DNA from: Pseudothioclava sp033100795
GTDB lineage: Bacteria; Pseudomonadota; Alphaproteobacteria; Rhodobacterales; Rhodobacteraceae
Reading direction: 5' to 3'
Assembly: GCF_033100795.1 (NCBI RefSeq)
Contig: NZ_JAWLVI010000008.1
Coordinates: 1 to 64,000, forward strand
DNA: 64,000 nucleotides
Each line of letters begins with the position of its first letter. Position 1 is the stretch's first letter. This document shows positions 52,746-62,524 of this stretch, one piece after another. The position numbers were made by a program, and so were the translations under genes. Under the pieces are notes generated by a model. It had not been told where the DNA came from and did not search any database. It was given only the letters and a program-made list of their open reading frames with translations.

Positions 52746-55228
52746 GGGGCGTCAGGTCCTGAAAAGGCCGCAACCAAAGTGCGGGGATCGAGCGGCTTCG
52801 CCAAGGTGACAAGCTTCTTGCCGGGGCGATCAGAGAACGGATGGCATTCGGGGAGACGGCCCGACACCACGGCTACGGCCGACCCCATGGCAAGAGCTAC
52901 CTCGGCAATCCGCCAACCATTGGGCTGACCCGAAAGCGACAGGTCCGTCACTACGAGGTCAAATTGACCGTCTTCAAGGTGCGCCAAACCTGTTTCCAGA
53001 TCGGGCGCGGTTACGAGGCCTCCTGCAAGGGGCGCAAGGGCACGGCAATGGGCATCCAAGTCCTCAGGATCATCGTCGATGATCAGAACCCGGCGCCACA
53101 CGTCCTTAGAGGTCACGTCCGGCTCGGGCTGGAGCGGTTCCCTAGGAAGGGTCATCGTCACCGTTGTGCCCGTGCCAAGCTGCGACCGGATCAGCATCTC
53201 GCCCCCGGACTGGCGGATGAACCCATAGACCATGGCTAGGCCGAGACCCGTCCCACTGCCATCGCTGCGCGCTGAGAAAAACGGCTCCATGGCGTGTTTG
53301 AGCACCTCGTCGCTCATGCCCTGGCCGGTGTCAGTCACGTCGATCCGGGCGATCTGCGGGGTTGCGCTTACAGCCAGGGTAATCCGCCCTGGTCCCTCGA
53401 TGGCGTGTGCGGCGTTCAGGCAGAGGTTCAACAGCGCGCTTTCGAGCTGCCCGGGGTCGACCCTGACGATCACGCTGTACGCGCCGGGATCAATCTCGAA
53501 GGTAATCTCGTCGCGCAACGCGAGGGCCACGAGGTCGGCTACACCTTCAACAAGGGTGCCCAACTCTATCGTTTCTGGTGAAAGCCGCTGGCGGCGGGCA
53601 AAGGCAAGCAGCCGCTGGACCAGAGCAGTCCCAATCTCGGCAGCATTGGTAATTGATCCGAGCAGCTCGCGTAGGCGATCCGGCGAGGCATTGTCCAGAA
53701 GGTGCAGGCTGGCGTTGATCGTGGACAGTACATTGCCGAAATCATGGGCGACTTCGCCGGTCACTTTGCCCAGAGCCTCGATCCGGCGGATCTGTTCCAT
53801 TCGACCCTCGAGCTGGTGCTGCTCGGTGACATCGGTGAGGAGGACGACCTGCCCGCCGTTGGGAAGCGGACTGGAGCGCCGGGTGAAATAGCGCCCATCG
53901 GGGCCGACCATGCCATCCCGCCCGGTGGGGGTTTCTTCGATCACCCAGCCGGCCTGCCCGATGAGGACTTCCAGCGAGGCACGGGCAACCGGATGGTGTG
54001 GCCCGAGATTAAGCATTTCGGCAAAGCGGTCGTTGTGCATGAGGATCGTCTCGGCGTCCGACAGGATGGCCACCCCGTCACTGATGCCACGCATCATGTT
54101 GTCAAAAAGGGCTGTCCGTTGGGCCAGCCGCCGGTTCGAGCGATCAAGTCGCAGTGTATTGGCCCGAAATGTTCGAAAGGCGAAAAACAGTTTGCCGATT
54201 TCATCCCCGGCGCCCTCCCCGCGTGGTAGACGTGAGGATCTGTCGCCGGCTGCGAGCCGCATCATGGCATCTGAAACCGCTTTGAGGTTACCCGTGACAT
54301 AGCCAGAGACAAACAGCGCCGCGGTCAGTGCCAGCGCCGCCGCAAAGAGTGCGATGATCAAGATTAAGGTTTTCTGAAGTCCGATAGCTGAGGTGGTTTC
54401 CTCCCGTTCCGCCGCGATGACTCCCTGCGCCTGCGCCGTGGTAGCCTCTGCCTCGGCGATCAGCGTAGCGGCATTCCGGCGCACCGCGTCGAGGGCGGCG
54501 CGCGCTGCGATCTGATGTGTTAATTCCAATCGGCGCGCATCGAACAGGCCGTCGGGGCCCTCGGCAAGCGTGCGCATCCTGTCTAGGTCTGCCCGCCCGC
54601 TGGCTAGGTTATCCGTTGTCGCTGCCAGCCGAAGTCGGTGATATTCGCGCTGAAACTCGCCGACACCGATCAGGTTTTCCGCCCGCCCGGCCCCGATCAG
54701 CGCCGCAGCAAGGCGTTCGAGCGCGAACCAGTCCTGCCGCTCGTGAAGCGGGGCGCCGGTACCGGCCACAAGGCGGGCAACCCGACGCTCCATACCGGCC
54801 AGTTCTGCGTTGATCCGCAAGGTCCTGTCCCGAAAGATCGCGCGTTTCTGCATATGGTGGACGAGGGACGTCACCGCCTCGTCCAGATCGGTCAAAACCG
54901 GGTCAAGGGAGGGGTTCGGGCCGTGTGCGCGTCGGATATCCTCGACCATCCCGCGGGTTGCGTCGCCTTCCTGGGAAATACGAAAGGGGCTGTCGAGCAG
55001 AAGAATGAAAGGTGCCTTGGTTGCGACGTCGGCGGCCTGGCGCGACAGGGTCAGCGCTCTGTCGACCGCCTCTAGCGTATCGCTGTGAAGCCGCTCGACC
55101 CTTTTCGTGGTCCGCTCCAGTGCGGTCCAGGCGATGGCGCCCACCAAAAACGTGGCAAAGGCCAGTGCCGCAAGAGCAAAGAACAGCCGTGCGCGGACGC
55201 TTGCCCTAACTGAGAACTGGCACCCCAT
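52742..55228 (-). CDS. hybrid sensor histidine kinase
   Basis: An 828-residue membrane kinase. TM1 is at about residues 14-36, a large helical periplasmic sensor follows to about 285, TM2 is at about 287-309, then HAMP (310-365), PAS (370-470), HisKA with phospho-acceptor His495 (GEVAHDFGNVL), HATPase with NLCLNAAHA, DTGQGM and GTGLGLAMVYG, and a C-terminal receiver (IIDDDPED, phospho-Asp in VVTDLSLSG). The architecture resembles TorS-type sensors. The three-base gap to the response regulator and the divergent ABC importer suggest that it senses the importer's substrate, possibly through the binding protein. Confidence 0.92.
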   Translation of the reverse strand: MGCQFSVRASVRARLFFALAALAFATFLVGAIAWTALERTTKRVERLHSDTLEAVDRALTLSRQAADVATKAPFILLLDSPFRISQEGDATRGMVEDIRRAHGPNPSLDPVLTDLDEAVTSLVHHMQKRAIFRDRTLRINAELAGMERRVARLVAGTGAPLHERQDWFALERLAAALIGAGRAENLIGVGEFQREYHRLRLAATTDNLASGRADLDRMRTLAEGPDGLFDARRLELTHQIAARAALDAVRRNAATLIAEAEATTAQAQGVIAAEREETTSAIGLQKTLILIIALFAAALALTAALFVSGYVTGNLKAVSDAMMRLAAGDRSSRLPRGEGAGDEIGKLFFAFRTFRANTLRLDRSNRRLAQRTALFDNMMRGISDGVAILSDAETILMHNDRFAEMLNLGPHHPVARASLEVLIGQAGWVIEETPTGRDGMVGPDGRYFTRRSSPLPNGGQVVLLTDVTEQHQLEGRMEQIRRIEALGKVTGEVAHDFGNVLSTINASLHLLDNASPDRLRELLGSITNAAEIGTALVQRLLAFARRQRLSPETIELGTLVEGVADLVALALRDEITFEIDPGAYSVIVRVDPGQLESALLNLCLNAAHAIEGPGRITLAVSATPQIARIDVTDTGQGMSDEVLKHAMEPFFSARSDGSGTGLGLAMVYGFIRQSGGEMLIRSQLGTGTTVTMTLPREPLQPEPDVTSKDVWRRVLIIDDDPEDLDAHCRALAPLAGGLVTAPDLETGLAHLEDGQFDLVVTDLSLSGQPNGWRIAEVALAMGSAVAVVSGRLPECHPFSDRPGKKLVTLAKPLDPRTLVAAFSGPDAP

Positions 55229-55231
55229 CCG

Positions 55232-55969
55232 CTAGCGCCCCATCCCAGTGACAAAGACATAGCCCTGTCCACGGCGCGTTTGCAGGTGGATGGGTTTGGA
55301 AGGCACCGCCTCGATTTTGCGCCTCAGCCGCAGGATTAGCACGTCGATGGTTCGGTCGACATAGTGGTTGATGTCGCTACCGAGCTCGCTCAACAGCTCG
55401 ACGCGCGGTATGATCCGGCCGGGGTTGCGCAGGAAATATTCCAAGAGCCGGTATTCGCCATTGGTCAGGGCGATCTCGCCACCGTCCGCACCGAACAGCT
55501 CGCGCCGCTCAAGGTCCAGCCTGTGCGCGCCAAACCTGATCGACTGCCCAGAGACGCGCGGCGGATACGCAAGGGCCGGATGCCCAGCACGGCGCAGAAC
55601 GGCCCGGATCCGCGCGACCAGCTCACGCGGGTTGAACGGTTTCATCAGGTAATCGTCGGCGCCGGTCTCGAGCCCCTCGATCCGGTCGCTCTCATCGCCG
55701 CGCCCAGTCAGCATGACGATGGGTACACCGAAGCGCTGCCGTAACTCCACCGCCAGGGCCAACCCGTTCTCCTCCCCCAACCTGAGGTCAATGAGGGCGA
55801 GGTCTACATGAGGCGTCCCGCGCATGGCGAAGAACGATGCCCCATCCGGCATGGACAGGGCTTCGAACCCGCTCTCTCTGAGCAATGCAGCCACCGACTG
55901 GCGCAGATCGGCGTCATCGTCGATGACGGCAACCACCGGCGGTCTGGTATTCTGGTCGCGTATCTTCAC
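55232..55969 (-). CDS. OmpR-family response regulator
   Basis: A 245-residue regulator. I choose GTG 55969 because GGAGGAG precedes it at good spacing; the frame is open 32 codons further but without support. The receiver shows the acidic pocket VIDDDAD, phospho-Asp in ALIDLRLGEENG, Lys in YLMKPFNPREL and a C-terminal winged helix (ILRLRRKIEAVPSKPIHLQTRRGQGYVF). It should control the divergent ABC operon across the 221-base gap. Confidence 0.92.
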   Translation of the reverse strand: MKIRDQNTRPPVVAVIDDDADLRQSVAALLRESGFEALSMPDGASFFAMRGTPHVDLALIDLRLGEENGLALAVELRQRFGVPIVMLTGRGDESDRIEGLETGADDYLMKPFNPRELVARIRAVLRRAGHPALAYPPRVSGQSIRFGAHRLDLERRELFGADGGEIALTNGEYRLLEYFLRNPGRIIPRVELLSELGSDINHYVDRTIDVLILRLRRKIEAVPSKPIHLQTRRGQGYVFVTGMGR

Positions 55970-56190
55970 CGGCTCCTCCTCCGGCCTTCGCGGGTCTCGG
56001 CCCACCCGGATGACGTTGCGCTGCGGCAGCGCTCGTGTCACCCCCCAAGCCCCAAGTTGTAACATTGTTCATCTAAAACCCGGGTAAACGCCATGGTATT
56101 TGCGCTCGAAGGGCTCGCTTTCGCTGTAAGGCTGGTGCCACACTTGAGCATGACCGCGGTGGAGGGCCGCGGACAGTCTGGGAGGACGCC

Positions 56191-57222
56191 ATGAAGAAAA
56201 CCTATGCAATTTCCGCCTTAGCCCTGGCTGCCGGGCTCGCCGGTACCGCCGCCATGGCTGATACGCTCAACGTAGTCTGTTCTAACGAACAGGCTTGGTG
56301 CGATCTGATGGCGCAGAATTTCGAAATCGACACAGGGATAGATGTGGCCGTCGTACGCAAGTCGACCGGCGAGACCCTGGCGCAGATCCGTGCTGAAGCT
56401 GGCAACCCCAAAGTTGACGTCTGGTGGGGCGGCACTGGCGACCCGCATCTTATCGCCGCGTCCGAGGGGCTTACCACGCCGTCGGGCGTCGATGTGTCGG
56501 GCCAGCTTGGCTGGTCGCAGGCGATGACCGAGATGTCGGGCGGCAAGGCCGTCGGCGTCCATGTCGGCCTACTCGGCGTCATCTACAACACCGAGATTCT
56601 TTCCGAAAAAGGCCTCGACGCGCCGGCTTGCTGGCGCGACCTTGCCAAGCCTGAATATAAGGGCGAAATTCAGGTGGCGAACCCGAACTCGTCGGGCACC
56701 GCCTATACCGAGCTCGCCACACTGGTGCAGCTCTTTGGCGAAGACGAAGGGTTCAAGTTGCTCGCTGAAATCGGCGCCAACGTGAACCAGTATACTAAGT
56801 CGGGTTCGGCGCCCGGTAAGGCGACCGCGCGTGGCGAGAACACCATCGGCATCGGCTTCATGCATGACATGGTGAACCTCAAGAAGCAGGGTTTCCCGGT
56901 CGAGATTGTCGCGCCCTGCGAAGGCACTGGTTACGAGGTCGGTGCGGTGTCGATTATCAACGGCACGCCGAACATGGAAGCGGCTCAGAAATGGGTTGAA
57001 TATGTGATCTCGGCGCCGGCCCAGTCGGCCGGGCTCGAGGTCGGGGTCTATAACATCCCGTCGAACCCCGATGCGGCCACTGATCCGGCGGCGCCTGACA
57101 TGGCGGCGGTCAAGCTCATTGACTACGACTTCAAGACTTACGGGGCTTCGGACACTCGAGCCCGGCTGCTCGAACGCTGGACAGCCGAGGTCAAGGACGC
57201 GGGTGGCCTCGTCGAGGAGTAA
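56191..57222 (+). CDS. ABC importer substrate-binding protein (AfuA/Fe(III)-type)
   Basis: A 343-residue periplasmic protein with signal peptide (MKKTYAISALALAAG, cleavage after AMA). The fold is that of FutA/AfuA-like type 2 binding proteins (VWWGGTGDPHLIAASEGL, EIQVANPNSSGTAYTELATL). The tyrosine pair that binds iron in true Fe(III) proteins is not obvious. Together with the HAD phosphatase and the two-component pair, this matches sugar-phosphate importers such as AfuABC rather than iron uptake; the substrate remains inference. Confidence 0.9.
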   Translation: MKKTYAISALALAAGLAGTAAMADTLNVVCSNEQAWCDLMAQNFEIDTGIDVAVVRKSTGETLAQIRAEAGNPKVDVWWGGTGDPHLIAASEGLTTPSGVDVSGQLGWSQAMTEMSGGKAVGVHVGLLGVIYNTEILSEKGLDAPACWRDLAKPEYKGEIQVANPNSSGTAYTELATLVQLFGEDEGFKLLAEIGANVNQYTKSGSAPGKATARGENTIGIGFMHDMVNLKKQGFPVEIVAPCEGTGYEVGAVSIINGTPNMEAAQKWVEYVISAPAQSAGLEVGVYNIPSNPDAATDPAAPDMAAVKLIDYDFKTYGASDTRARLLERWTAEVKDAGGLVEE

Positions 57223-57292
57223 TCCTCGCCGAATCTGACAATCGACCGGCCCGGTGGATACCATCGGGCCGGCTCCATCAGAGGCGGGTGAT

Positions 57293-59437
57293 ATGAGACC
57301 AACAGCGCTGTTTTGGCTGAGCGCCGGGCTGATCGGCTGGGCCTTGCTGCCGTGGTATATGACTGACAGTGGGTTCTGGAGCTTTGGCTGGCTTGCTGGG
57401 CTGGTGGGCGAAAACCGCCCAGGTGCGGCATGGGCGGTTACTGGGCGCCCCTGGCTTACGCTACCAGCGCTGGGCCTCATGGGCGCGGGCATCGGGCTTG
57501 CCTTCACCCGCAGACAACTGGCCACAGCCCGCGCCCTCACCGGCTCGGGGGCGGCTGGTCTTGGCCTGCTCGTCGGTGAGGCGATGTTGGTCGGAACCCG
57601 CTACGGACCCGTAGCGGGCGAAAATCCGAGCCTTGGCGCGGGAGCGCTGGTCACCGCCGCGGCCCTCCTTTTCCTCGCTACCACCGGCATCTCAGGCCTT
57701 GGTAAGGGGCGCGGCGATGCCTTTGTCACTGGGCTGGTTGGTGCCATCATTGCCCTGGTCGGCATGTTCGTCTTCTACCCCCTGAGCTTCATCCTCATTC
57801 GCGCATTCGAATTGAAGGGCGGGGCGGGTTTCGGGGTCAGCGAGTTCTTCCCCAGGTTCTTTTCGTCCTCGGTCTGGGGCATCGGCTGTATGTCCGGTCA
57901 GGGCCATTGTGGCCCGGCGATCAACTCTCTGATGCTCGGGCTCGCCACCGCCACTGGCACGACCTTCATGGGTCTGATGTTCGCCCTCATTTTTACCCGC
58001 ACCGAGTTTCCGGCCAAGAAACTCCTGCGCGTGCTCACCATCCTGCCGATCATCACTCCGCCCTTCGTGATCGGCCTTGCGCTGATCCTGCTGTTTGGGC
58101 GGGCGGGCACGATCACCGAGTTTCTCGCTTGGGCCATCGACATCCCCAAAACCCGCTGGCTCTACGGCTTTCAGGGGGTCTGGCTTGCCCAAATGCTGAG
58201 CTTTACGCCCATCGCCTTCCTCGTCCTTATCGGTGTGGTAGAGGGAGTCAGCCCGTCAATGGAAGAGGCCAGCCAGACCCTTGATGCCAACCGCTGGCAG
58301 ACCTTCCGATATGTCTCGTTTCCCCTGATGCGCCCTGGCCTAGCCAACGCCTTCCTGCTCGGCTTCATCGAAAGCATTGCCGATTTTGGCAACCCCCTGG
58401 TGCTCGGGGGCAATTTCAACGTGCTTTCTACCGAGATCTATTTTGCCATCGTTGGGACTATCGCCGATCCGGCCAAGGCTGCAATCTTGTCAATCACGCT
58501 TCTGGCCTTCACCTTCAGCGCGTTCCTCGCACAGCGATTCTGGGTCGGAAATAAAAACTATGCCACCGTGACCGGGAAGGCCGACAGCGGTCGCCATGCC
58601 GCGCTGAACTCGGTGCTGCGGTGGACCGCCTACCTGGTGGCACTGCCTTGGGCGGCCTTCACCATGGTGCTCTACGCCCTCATCATCTTCGGCAGTTTTG
58701 TCAAGCTCTGGGGCTATGACCACAGCTTTACGCTTGAGCACTATATCCGCGGTTTCAAAGTGGTGATCCGCAAGGGGGTCCACTTTACCGGCGCGGCATG
58801 GGACAGTTATTTCACCACGCTGACGATTTCGGCCATCGCCGCGCCGATGACGGCAGCGGTCGGGATTGCCACCGCCTACCTCCTTGTGCGGCAGAAATTC
58901 ACCGGCAAGAACGCATTCGAGTTTTCGACCATGTTGAGCTTTGCCATCCCGGGTACGGTGATTGGGGTCGCCTACATCATGGCGTTCAACTTCCCGCCGA
59001 TCGAACTGACCGGCACTGGGCTGATTCTCATTATCGTCTTCGTGTTCCGCAATATGCCGGTGGGGGTGCGCGGCGGGATAGCGGCGATGAGCCAGCTCGA
59101 CGCTTCGCTCGATGAAGCCTCGATTACGCTGGGCGCGAACTCGGCGACTACGCTGCGCCGGGTGATCCTGCCGCTGATGGGGCCGGCGATCCTAGCTGCG
59201 CTCACCTACAGCTTCGTGCGTGCGATCACCTCGGTGTCGGCCGTCGTATTCCTCGTCTCGGCGCGCCATAACATGGCGACGAGCTTCATTGTCGGCCGGG
59301 TCGAAAATGGCGAGTACGGCATCGCGATTGCCTATGCCTCGGTGCTAATTGTCACCATGCTCGCCGTCATCCTCGCCATGCAACTCGTGATTGGTCGGCG
59401 CACCCTGCGCCGGGCCGATCGGGTTGAAACCCATTAG
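57293..59437 (+). CDS. ABC importer permease, double-domain
   Basis: A 714-residue permease holding two binding-protein-dependent transport modules. EAA motifs lie near EEASQTLDANRWQTFRYVSFP (first half) and DEASITLGANSATTLRRVILP (second half), with about twelve membrane spans in total. An extra hydrophobic N-terminal region (residues 1-160) precedes the first module. ATG 57293 has GAGGCGGGTGAT upstream. Fused permeases are usual for the Fe(III)/AfuB group. Confidence 0.92.
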   Translation: MRPTALFWLSAGLIGWALLPWYMTDSGFWSFGWLAGLVGENRPGAAWAVTGRPWLTLPALGLMGAGIGLAFTRRQLATARALTGSGAAGLGLLVGEAMLVGTRYGPVAGENPSLGAGALVTAAALLFLATTGISGLGKGRGDAFVTGLVGAIIALVGMFVFYPLSFILIRAFELKGGAGFGVSEFFPRFFSSSVWGIGCMSGQGHCGPAINSLMLGLATATGTTFMGLMFALIFTRTEFPAKKLLRVLTILPIITPPFVIGLALILLFGRAGTITEFLAWAIDIPKTRWLYGFQGVWLAQMLSFTPIAFLVLIGVVEGVSPSMEEASQTLDANRWQTFRYVSFPLMRPGLANAFLLGFIESIADFGNPLVLGGNFNVLSTEIYFAIVGTIADPAKAAILSITLLAFTFSAFLAQRFWVGNKNYATVTGKADSGRHAALNSVLRWTAYLVALPWAAFTMVLYALIIFGSFVKLWGYDHSFTLEHYIRGFKVVIRKGVHFTGAAWDSYFTTLTISAIAAPMTAAVGIATAYLLVRQKFTGKNAFEFSTMLSFAIPGTVIGVAYIMAFNFPPIELTGTGLILIIVFVFRNMPVGVRGGIAAMSQLDASLDEASITLGANSATTLRRVILPLMGPAILAALTYSFVRAITSVSAVVFLVSARHNMATSFIVGRVENGEYGIAIAYASVLIVTMLAVILAMQLVIGRRTLRRADRVETH

Positions 59438-59446
59438 GAGAATGCG

Positions 59447-60499
59447 ATGACCAAAGGATCCGTTCGCTTCGAAAACGTCACCAAGGATTATGGTGCCGTG
59501 GTGGCTTTGAAGCCCCTCAATCTCGACATTGCTCCTGGTACGCTGGTGACTCTTCTGGGCCCCTCCGGCTGCGGCAAGACCACGACCCTGCGTCTTGTCG
59601 CGGGGCTCGAGCCGCCGAGTTCGGGGCGCATCCTGATCGGAGGCGCGGATGTGACCCACCTGTCGGCCACCTATCGGCGGGTGTCGATGGTGTTCCAGTC
59701 TTACGCGCTTTTCCCTCACATGACCGTGGTGCAGAACGTGGCATACGGGCTCACGGTCAAGCGGATGAACAAGACCGAGGCACGCCAGAGGGCCGAAGAG
59801 GGGCTGGTACTGGTCGGGCTCGAGGGATTTGCTGATCGGCTCCCGTCCGAGTTGTCTGGGGGGCAGCAACAGCGCGTGGCGGTGGCGCGTGCCATCGTGC
59901 TGGAGCCTGAAGTGCTACTCCTTGACGAACCGTTGTCCAACCTCGACGCCAAGCTGCGTCGCCATGTCCGCGAGGAAATTCGACAGATCCAGCAGCGGCT
60001 GAACCTCACCGCAATCTATGTCACCCATGACCAAGAAGAGGCGATGGCGGTCTCGGACCGGATCATCGTGATGAAAAACGCCGAGATCGCGCAGGAGGGT
60101 TCGCCCGAAGATCTCTACGATAACCCGAACTCGGCCTTTATCGCCGATTTCATAGGGGATGCAAACCTGCTTCCGGTCGATGTGACCCGGGTGGGCGAGA
60201 CGACCGAGGTGCGTCTTGGAACGCTCAATTTGTCCGTGACTGCCGGGTTCGGGCGGATTGGGGCCGCGCAGCTTGTCCTGCGCCCGCACCAGATCGCCAT
60301 ATCACGCGAACACGCTGAGGGGCGCATCTCGGCTGAAGTTGCTTATGCGGCATATCTCGGCAACCAGATACAGTACACGCTTACCACCGAATTCGGCGAG
60401 ATATTTGCCATTGCGCCGCCCACGACCCATCCGATCGGTAAGGGCGAAGCAGTTCACCTCAGTTTCGAACCTGCCGCAGCGCGCCTCGTGGAGGTTTAG
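59447..60499 (+). CDS. ABC importer ATP-binding protein
   Basis: A 350-residue ATPase. Walker A GPSGCGKTT is at about residues 38-46, the signature is LSGGQQQRVAVARA, Walker B is VLLLDEPLSNLD, and the switch His is in VTHDQEEA. A C-terminal TOBE domain follows. It starts ten bases after the permease stop and completes the importer. Confidence 0.94.
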   Translation: MTKGSVRFENVTKDYGAVVALKPLNLDIAPGTLVTLLGPSGCGKTTTLRLVAGLEPPSSGRILIGGADVTHLSATYRRVSMVFQSYALFPHMTVVQNVAYGLTVKRMNKTEARQRAEEGLVLVGLEGFADRLPSELSGGQQQRVAVARAIVLEPEVLLLDEPLSNLDAKLRRHVREEIRQIQQRLNLTAIYVTHDQEEAMAVSDRIIVMKNAEIAQEGSPEDLYDNPNSAFIADFIGDANLLPVDVTRVGETTEVRLGTLNLSVTAGFGRIGAAQLVLRPHQIAISREHAEGRISAEVAYAAYLGNQIQYTLTTEFGEIFAIAPPTTHPIGKGEAVHLSFEPAAARLVEV

Positions 60500-60797
60500 G
60501 GCCGTCCTCTCAGGGGTTGCTCACTGTTGTCATGGCAAATTTCTTCTTTTGTTTGCTGTCATCTCCCACAGCTATGAACCTTCCCAAAATATTACTTCGG
60601 CCCGATTGAAGCCTGCGTGGTCGATGTTTGCCCGGTGTTCCCAGGTTTGGGACTCTTTGCGGCGGCGCATTAGTGACTGCGCGAATGCCCAGAGGGACGA
60701 CGCCATGAAAAGTGTTGTCACGATTGAGTGATCGATCAGGAAAAACGGATATCATCCGGAGGCTGGGAAGGCCTTTCGCCCTTTCGTGCCTCCACCA

Positions 60798-61469
60798 TCA
60801 CCGCATCCACGGCCTCGCTCTCGGCATCACCTCGGTCACCTCGAGCTCCCGCAACAACCCGCCCGCCTGCAACCCCTCGCGCAGCCAGCCCAGCGCCGCG
60901 CACCAGTCGCTGTAGGCCTGCCGCGCCGAGGCGATCTGCTGCGGGTGGGGTGAATATGTCACCGGGCAGGCTAACACCTCCACCGTGCGCCATTTCCCAC
61001 GCGTCAACACCCGTTCAAGCCCCACGACGATGGTGGTGGCCCGTTCCCCATGCTGATTGCGCTTCACCTCCACCGGCACGCAGCGTGGCACGGCACCTGG
61101 CATCCAGTCAGGCGTCAGCCCAGCGCGGGCGAGTTCTGCCACGCGGATCGCCATGCGTCTGCCGCCCAAGCTGTCTGGCATCCCAGCCACGGTTGCTGCA
61201 ATCACCTCGGCATCCTCGTGGGTGTAGCTGCCCAGTTTGTATCGCCCGCCGTCGATCTTGCAGCCCAGCGCTGCGCGTTGGATGAGGATGTATTCGAGGC
61301 CAAAGCCAAAACCCTGACCACGCTCAGGGTCGGGCGGCTGCGGCAGATCGAGTTGCGCATGCTCGATGCGAAACGCCCATTCCAGCGCCTGCTGCACCGA
61401 CAGGATGCGCTTTTGCCGCCCACGCCCAGCGCCGCTGCCGCTCCCATGCAATTTGCGATCATATTTCAT
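60798..61469 (-). CDS. phage early-region protein, unknown
   Basis: A 223-residue basic protein that begins MKYDRKLHGSGSGAGRGRQKR. The C-terminal helical part (SARQAYSDWCAALGWLREGL) has the look of late-gene regulators, but I do not recognise the family. It is the last gene of the early unit and its start overlaps the replication gene by four bases, the place where lambda carries Q. About 300 bases between it and the ABC operon hold no supported gene. Confidence 0.65.
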   Translation of the reverse strand: MKYDRKLHGSGSGAGRGRQKRILSVQQALEWAFRIEHAQLDLPQPPDPERGQGFGFGLEYILIQRAALGCKIDGGRYKLGSYTHEDAEVIAATVAGMPDSLGGRRMAIRVAELARAGLTPDWMPGAVPRCVPVEVKRNQHGERATTIVVGLERVLTRGKWRTVEVLACPVTYSPHPQQIASARQAYSDWCAALGWLREGLQAGGLLRELEVTEVMPRARPWMR

Positions 61470-62524
61470 CGGATGCCTCGCTCGCGCAAACGGTCTTCGG
61501 TGACCAGGCCTCGGGCCAGCATCGCATCGCGCATCGTGTTGGAGATTGCGCTGATCGGCAGATAGCGCTCGGAGTTCACCAAATCGGCGTAGTAGGCCGG
61601 CACGTCGGTGATCGGCGTATGGGTGGGGGCAGGGGCCGCCTTCGCTTTCCGGGGCTTTCTTGCCCCGTTCTCAGCCTTGCGCTGGGCAGCACGCTGCATG
61701 ATGCGATCGAGCGCCTTCGGCCCATCCGGTGGCTCCGGGTGCTCCTGCCGTGAGGCTTCGGCAGCCTCGAGGATTTCCGCAGCGGTCAAGCCGAGGTCAT
61801 CGCCCCAGCGGCGGATGTGCTCTCGGGGAGGCCAGCCCTGCCACCAGCCGGGGAGCGGGCCATCCGGGTCAAAGCCCAGCGCTGCGAGAAGCTCCTCGAA
61901 AAATTCCTCATCGAAGGTTTCGCGCGCACGCGCACCCTCCTCCTCCTTTACTGGTTTACTTAAAGGTTCTCTTACAAGGTTAGTGTCCAGTTTTGAGACA
62001 CGGGAAACGTCATTTTTGAGACACGGCTTTGCGCAAAAATGAGACACGGCCCCGTGACCGGAATTGAGACACGGGGTTACGGTTTCGGAACGATCTAACA
62101 TGTTGCTTTGGCGTTCATTTTTGCCAGTTCCCCCGTGTCTCATTTCTGAACACGGGAATTCGGGGGCGAAACGCGTGTCAAACGCCTCCGCCGGGCCCGC
62201 GGCGCCCTCGCCACCATCGCCGCTGTGGCCGGGGCCGCGCGGGGTGAAGCCTTGCTCGAACTGCAAGAGATACCGGGTCGGGCGCTGCTGACGCGTTTGC
62301 GGGTCCACCGAGCGCACGCGCCGGATCAAGCCCAGCGCCTCGAGAATATCGAGGTGGCGGTTCAGGGTGGCGCGGCTGATTTCGCAGTCATGTGCGAGGC
62401 GCTCCTGCGAGGGGAAGCAGCCGTAATCCGGGTTGAACCGGTCACAGAGCTGCCAAAGCACGATCTTGGTCGCGGGCTTCAACCCGCGCTGCTGGATGGC
62501 CCAGAGGGTGGCGGCATGGCTCAT
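61466..62524 (-). CDS. phage replication protein with helix-turn-helix (O-like)
   Basis: A 352-residue protein. The N-terminal winged helix is the HTH_36 type seen in replication initiators (KPATKIVLWQLCDRF, FPSQERLAHDCEISRATLNR). The middle is low-complexity and covers a set of DNA iterons; the C-terminal half is helical and acidic. The arrangement parallels lambda O, whose gene contains the origin. It is coupled to its neighbours by four-base overlaps on both sides. Confidence 0.8.
   Translation of the reverse strand: MSHAATLWAIQQRGLKPATKIVLWQLCDRFNPDYGCFPSQERLAHDCEISRATLNRHLDILEALGLIRRVRSVDPQTRQQRPTRYLLQFEQGFTPRGPGHSGDGGEGAAGPAEAFDTRFAPEFPCSEMRHGGTGKNERQSNMLDRSETVTPCLNSGHGAVSHFCAKPCLKNDVSRVSKLDTNLVREPLSKPVKEEEGARARETFDEEFFEELLAALGFDPDGPLPGWWQGWPPREHIRRWGDDLGLTAAEILEAAEASRQEHPEPPDGPKALDRIMQRAAQRKAENGARKPRKAKAAPAPTHTPITDVPAYYADLVNSERYLPISAISNTMRDAMLARGLVTEDRLRERGIR
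61991..62145. repeat. iterons: probable phage replication origin inside the replication gene
   Basis: The core TGAGACACGG occurs in direct orientation at 61991-62004, 62014-62027, 62037-62050 and 62062-62075 (element coordinates, including about four A/T bases before the core), with spacings of 23, 23 and 25 bases. One inverted copy (CCGTGTCTCA) lies at 62132-62145, followed by a degenerate half copy. The 56 bases between contain a more A/T-rich stretch. Repeat spacing of about two helical turns is typical of initiator-binding iterons. Confidence 0.78.
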
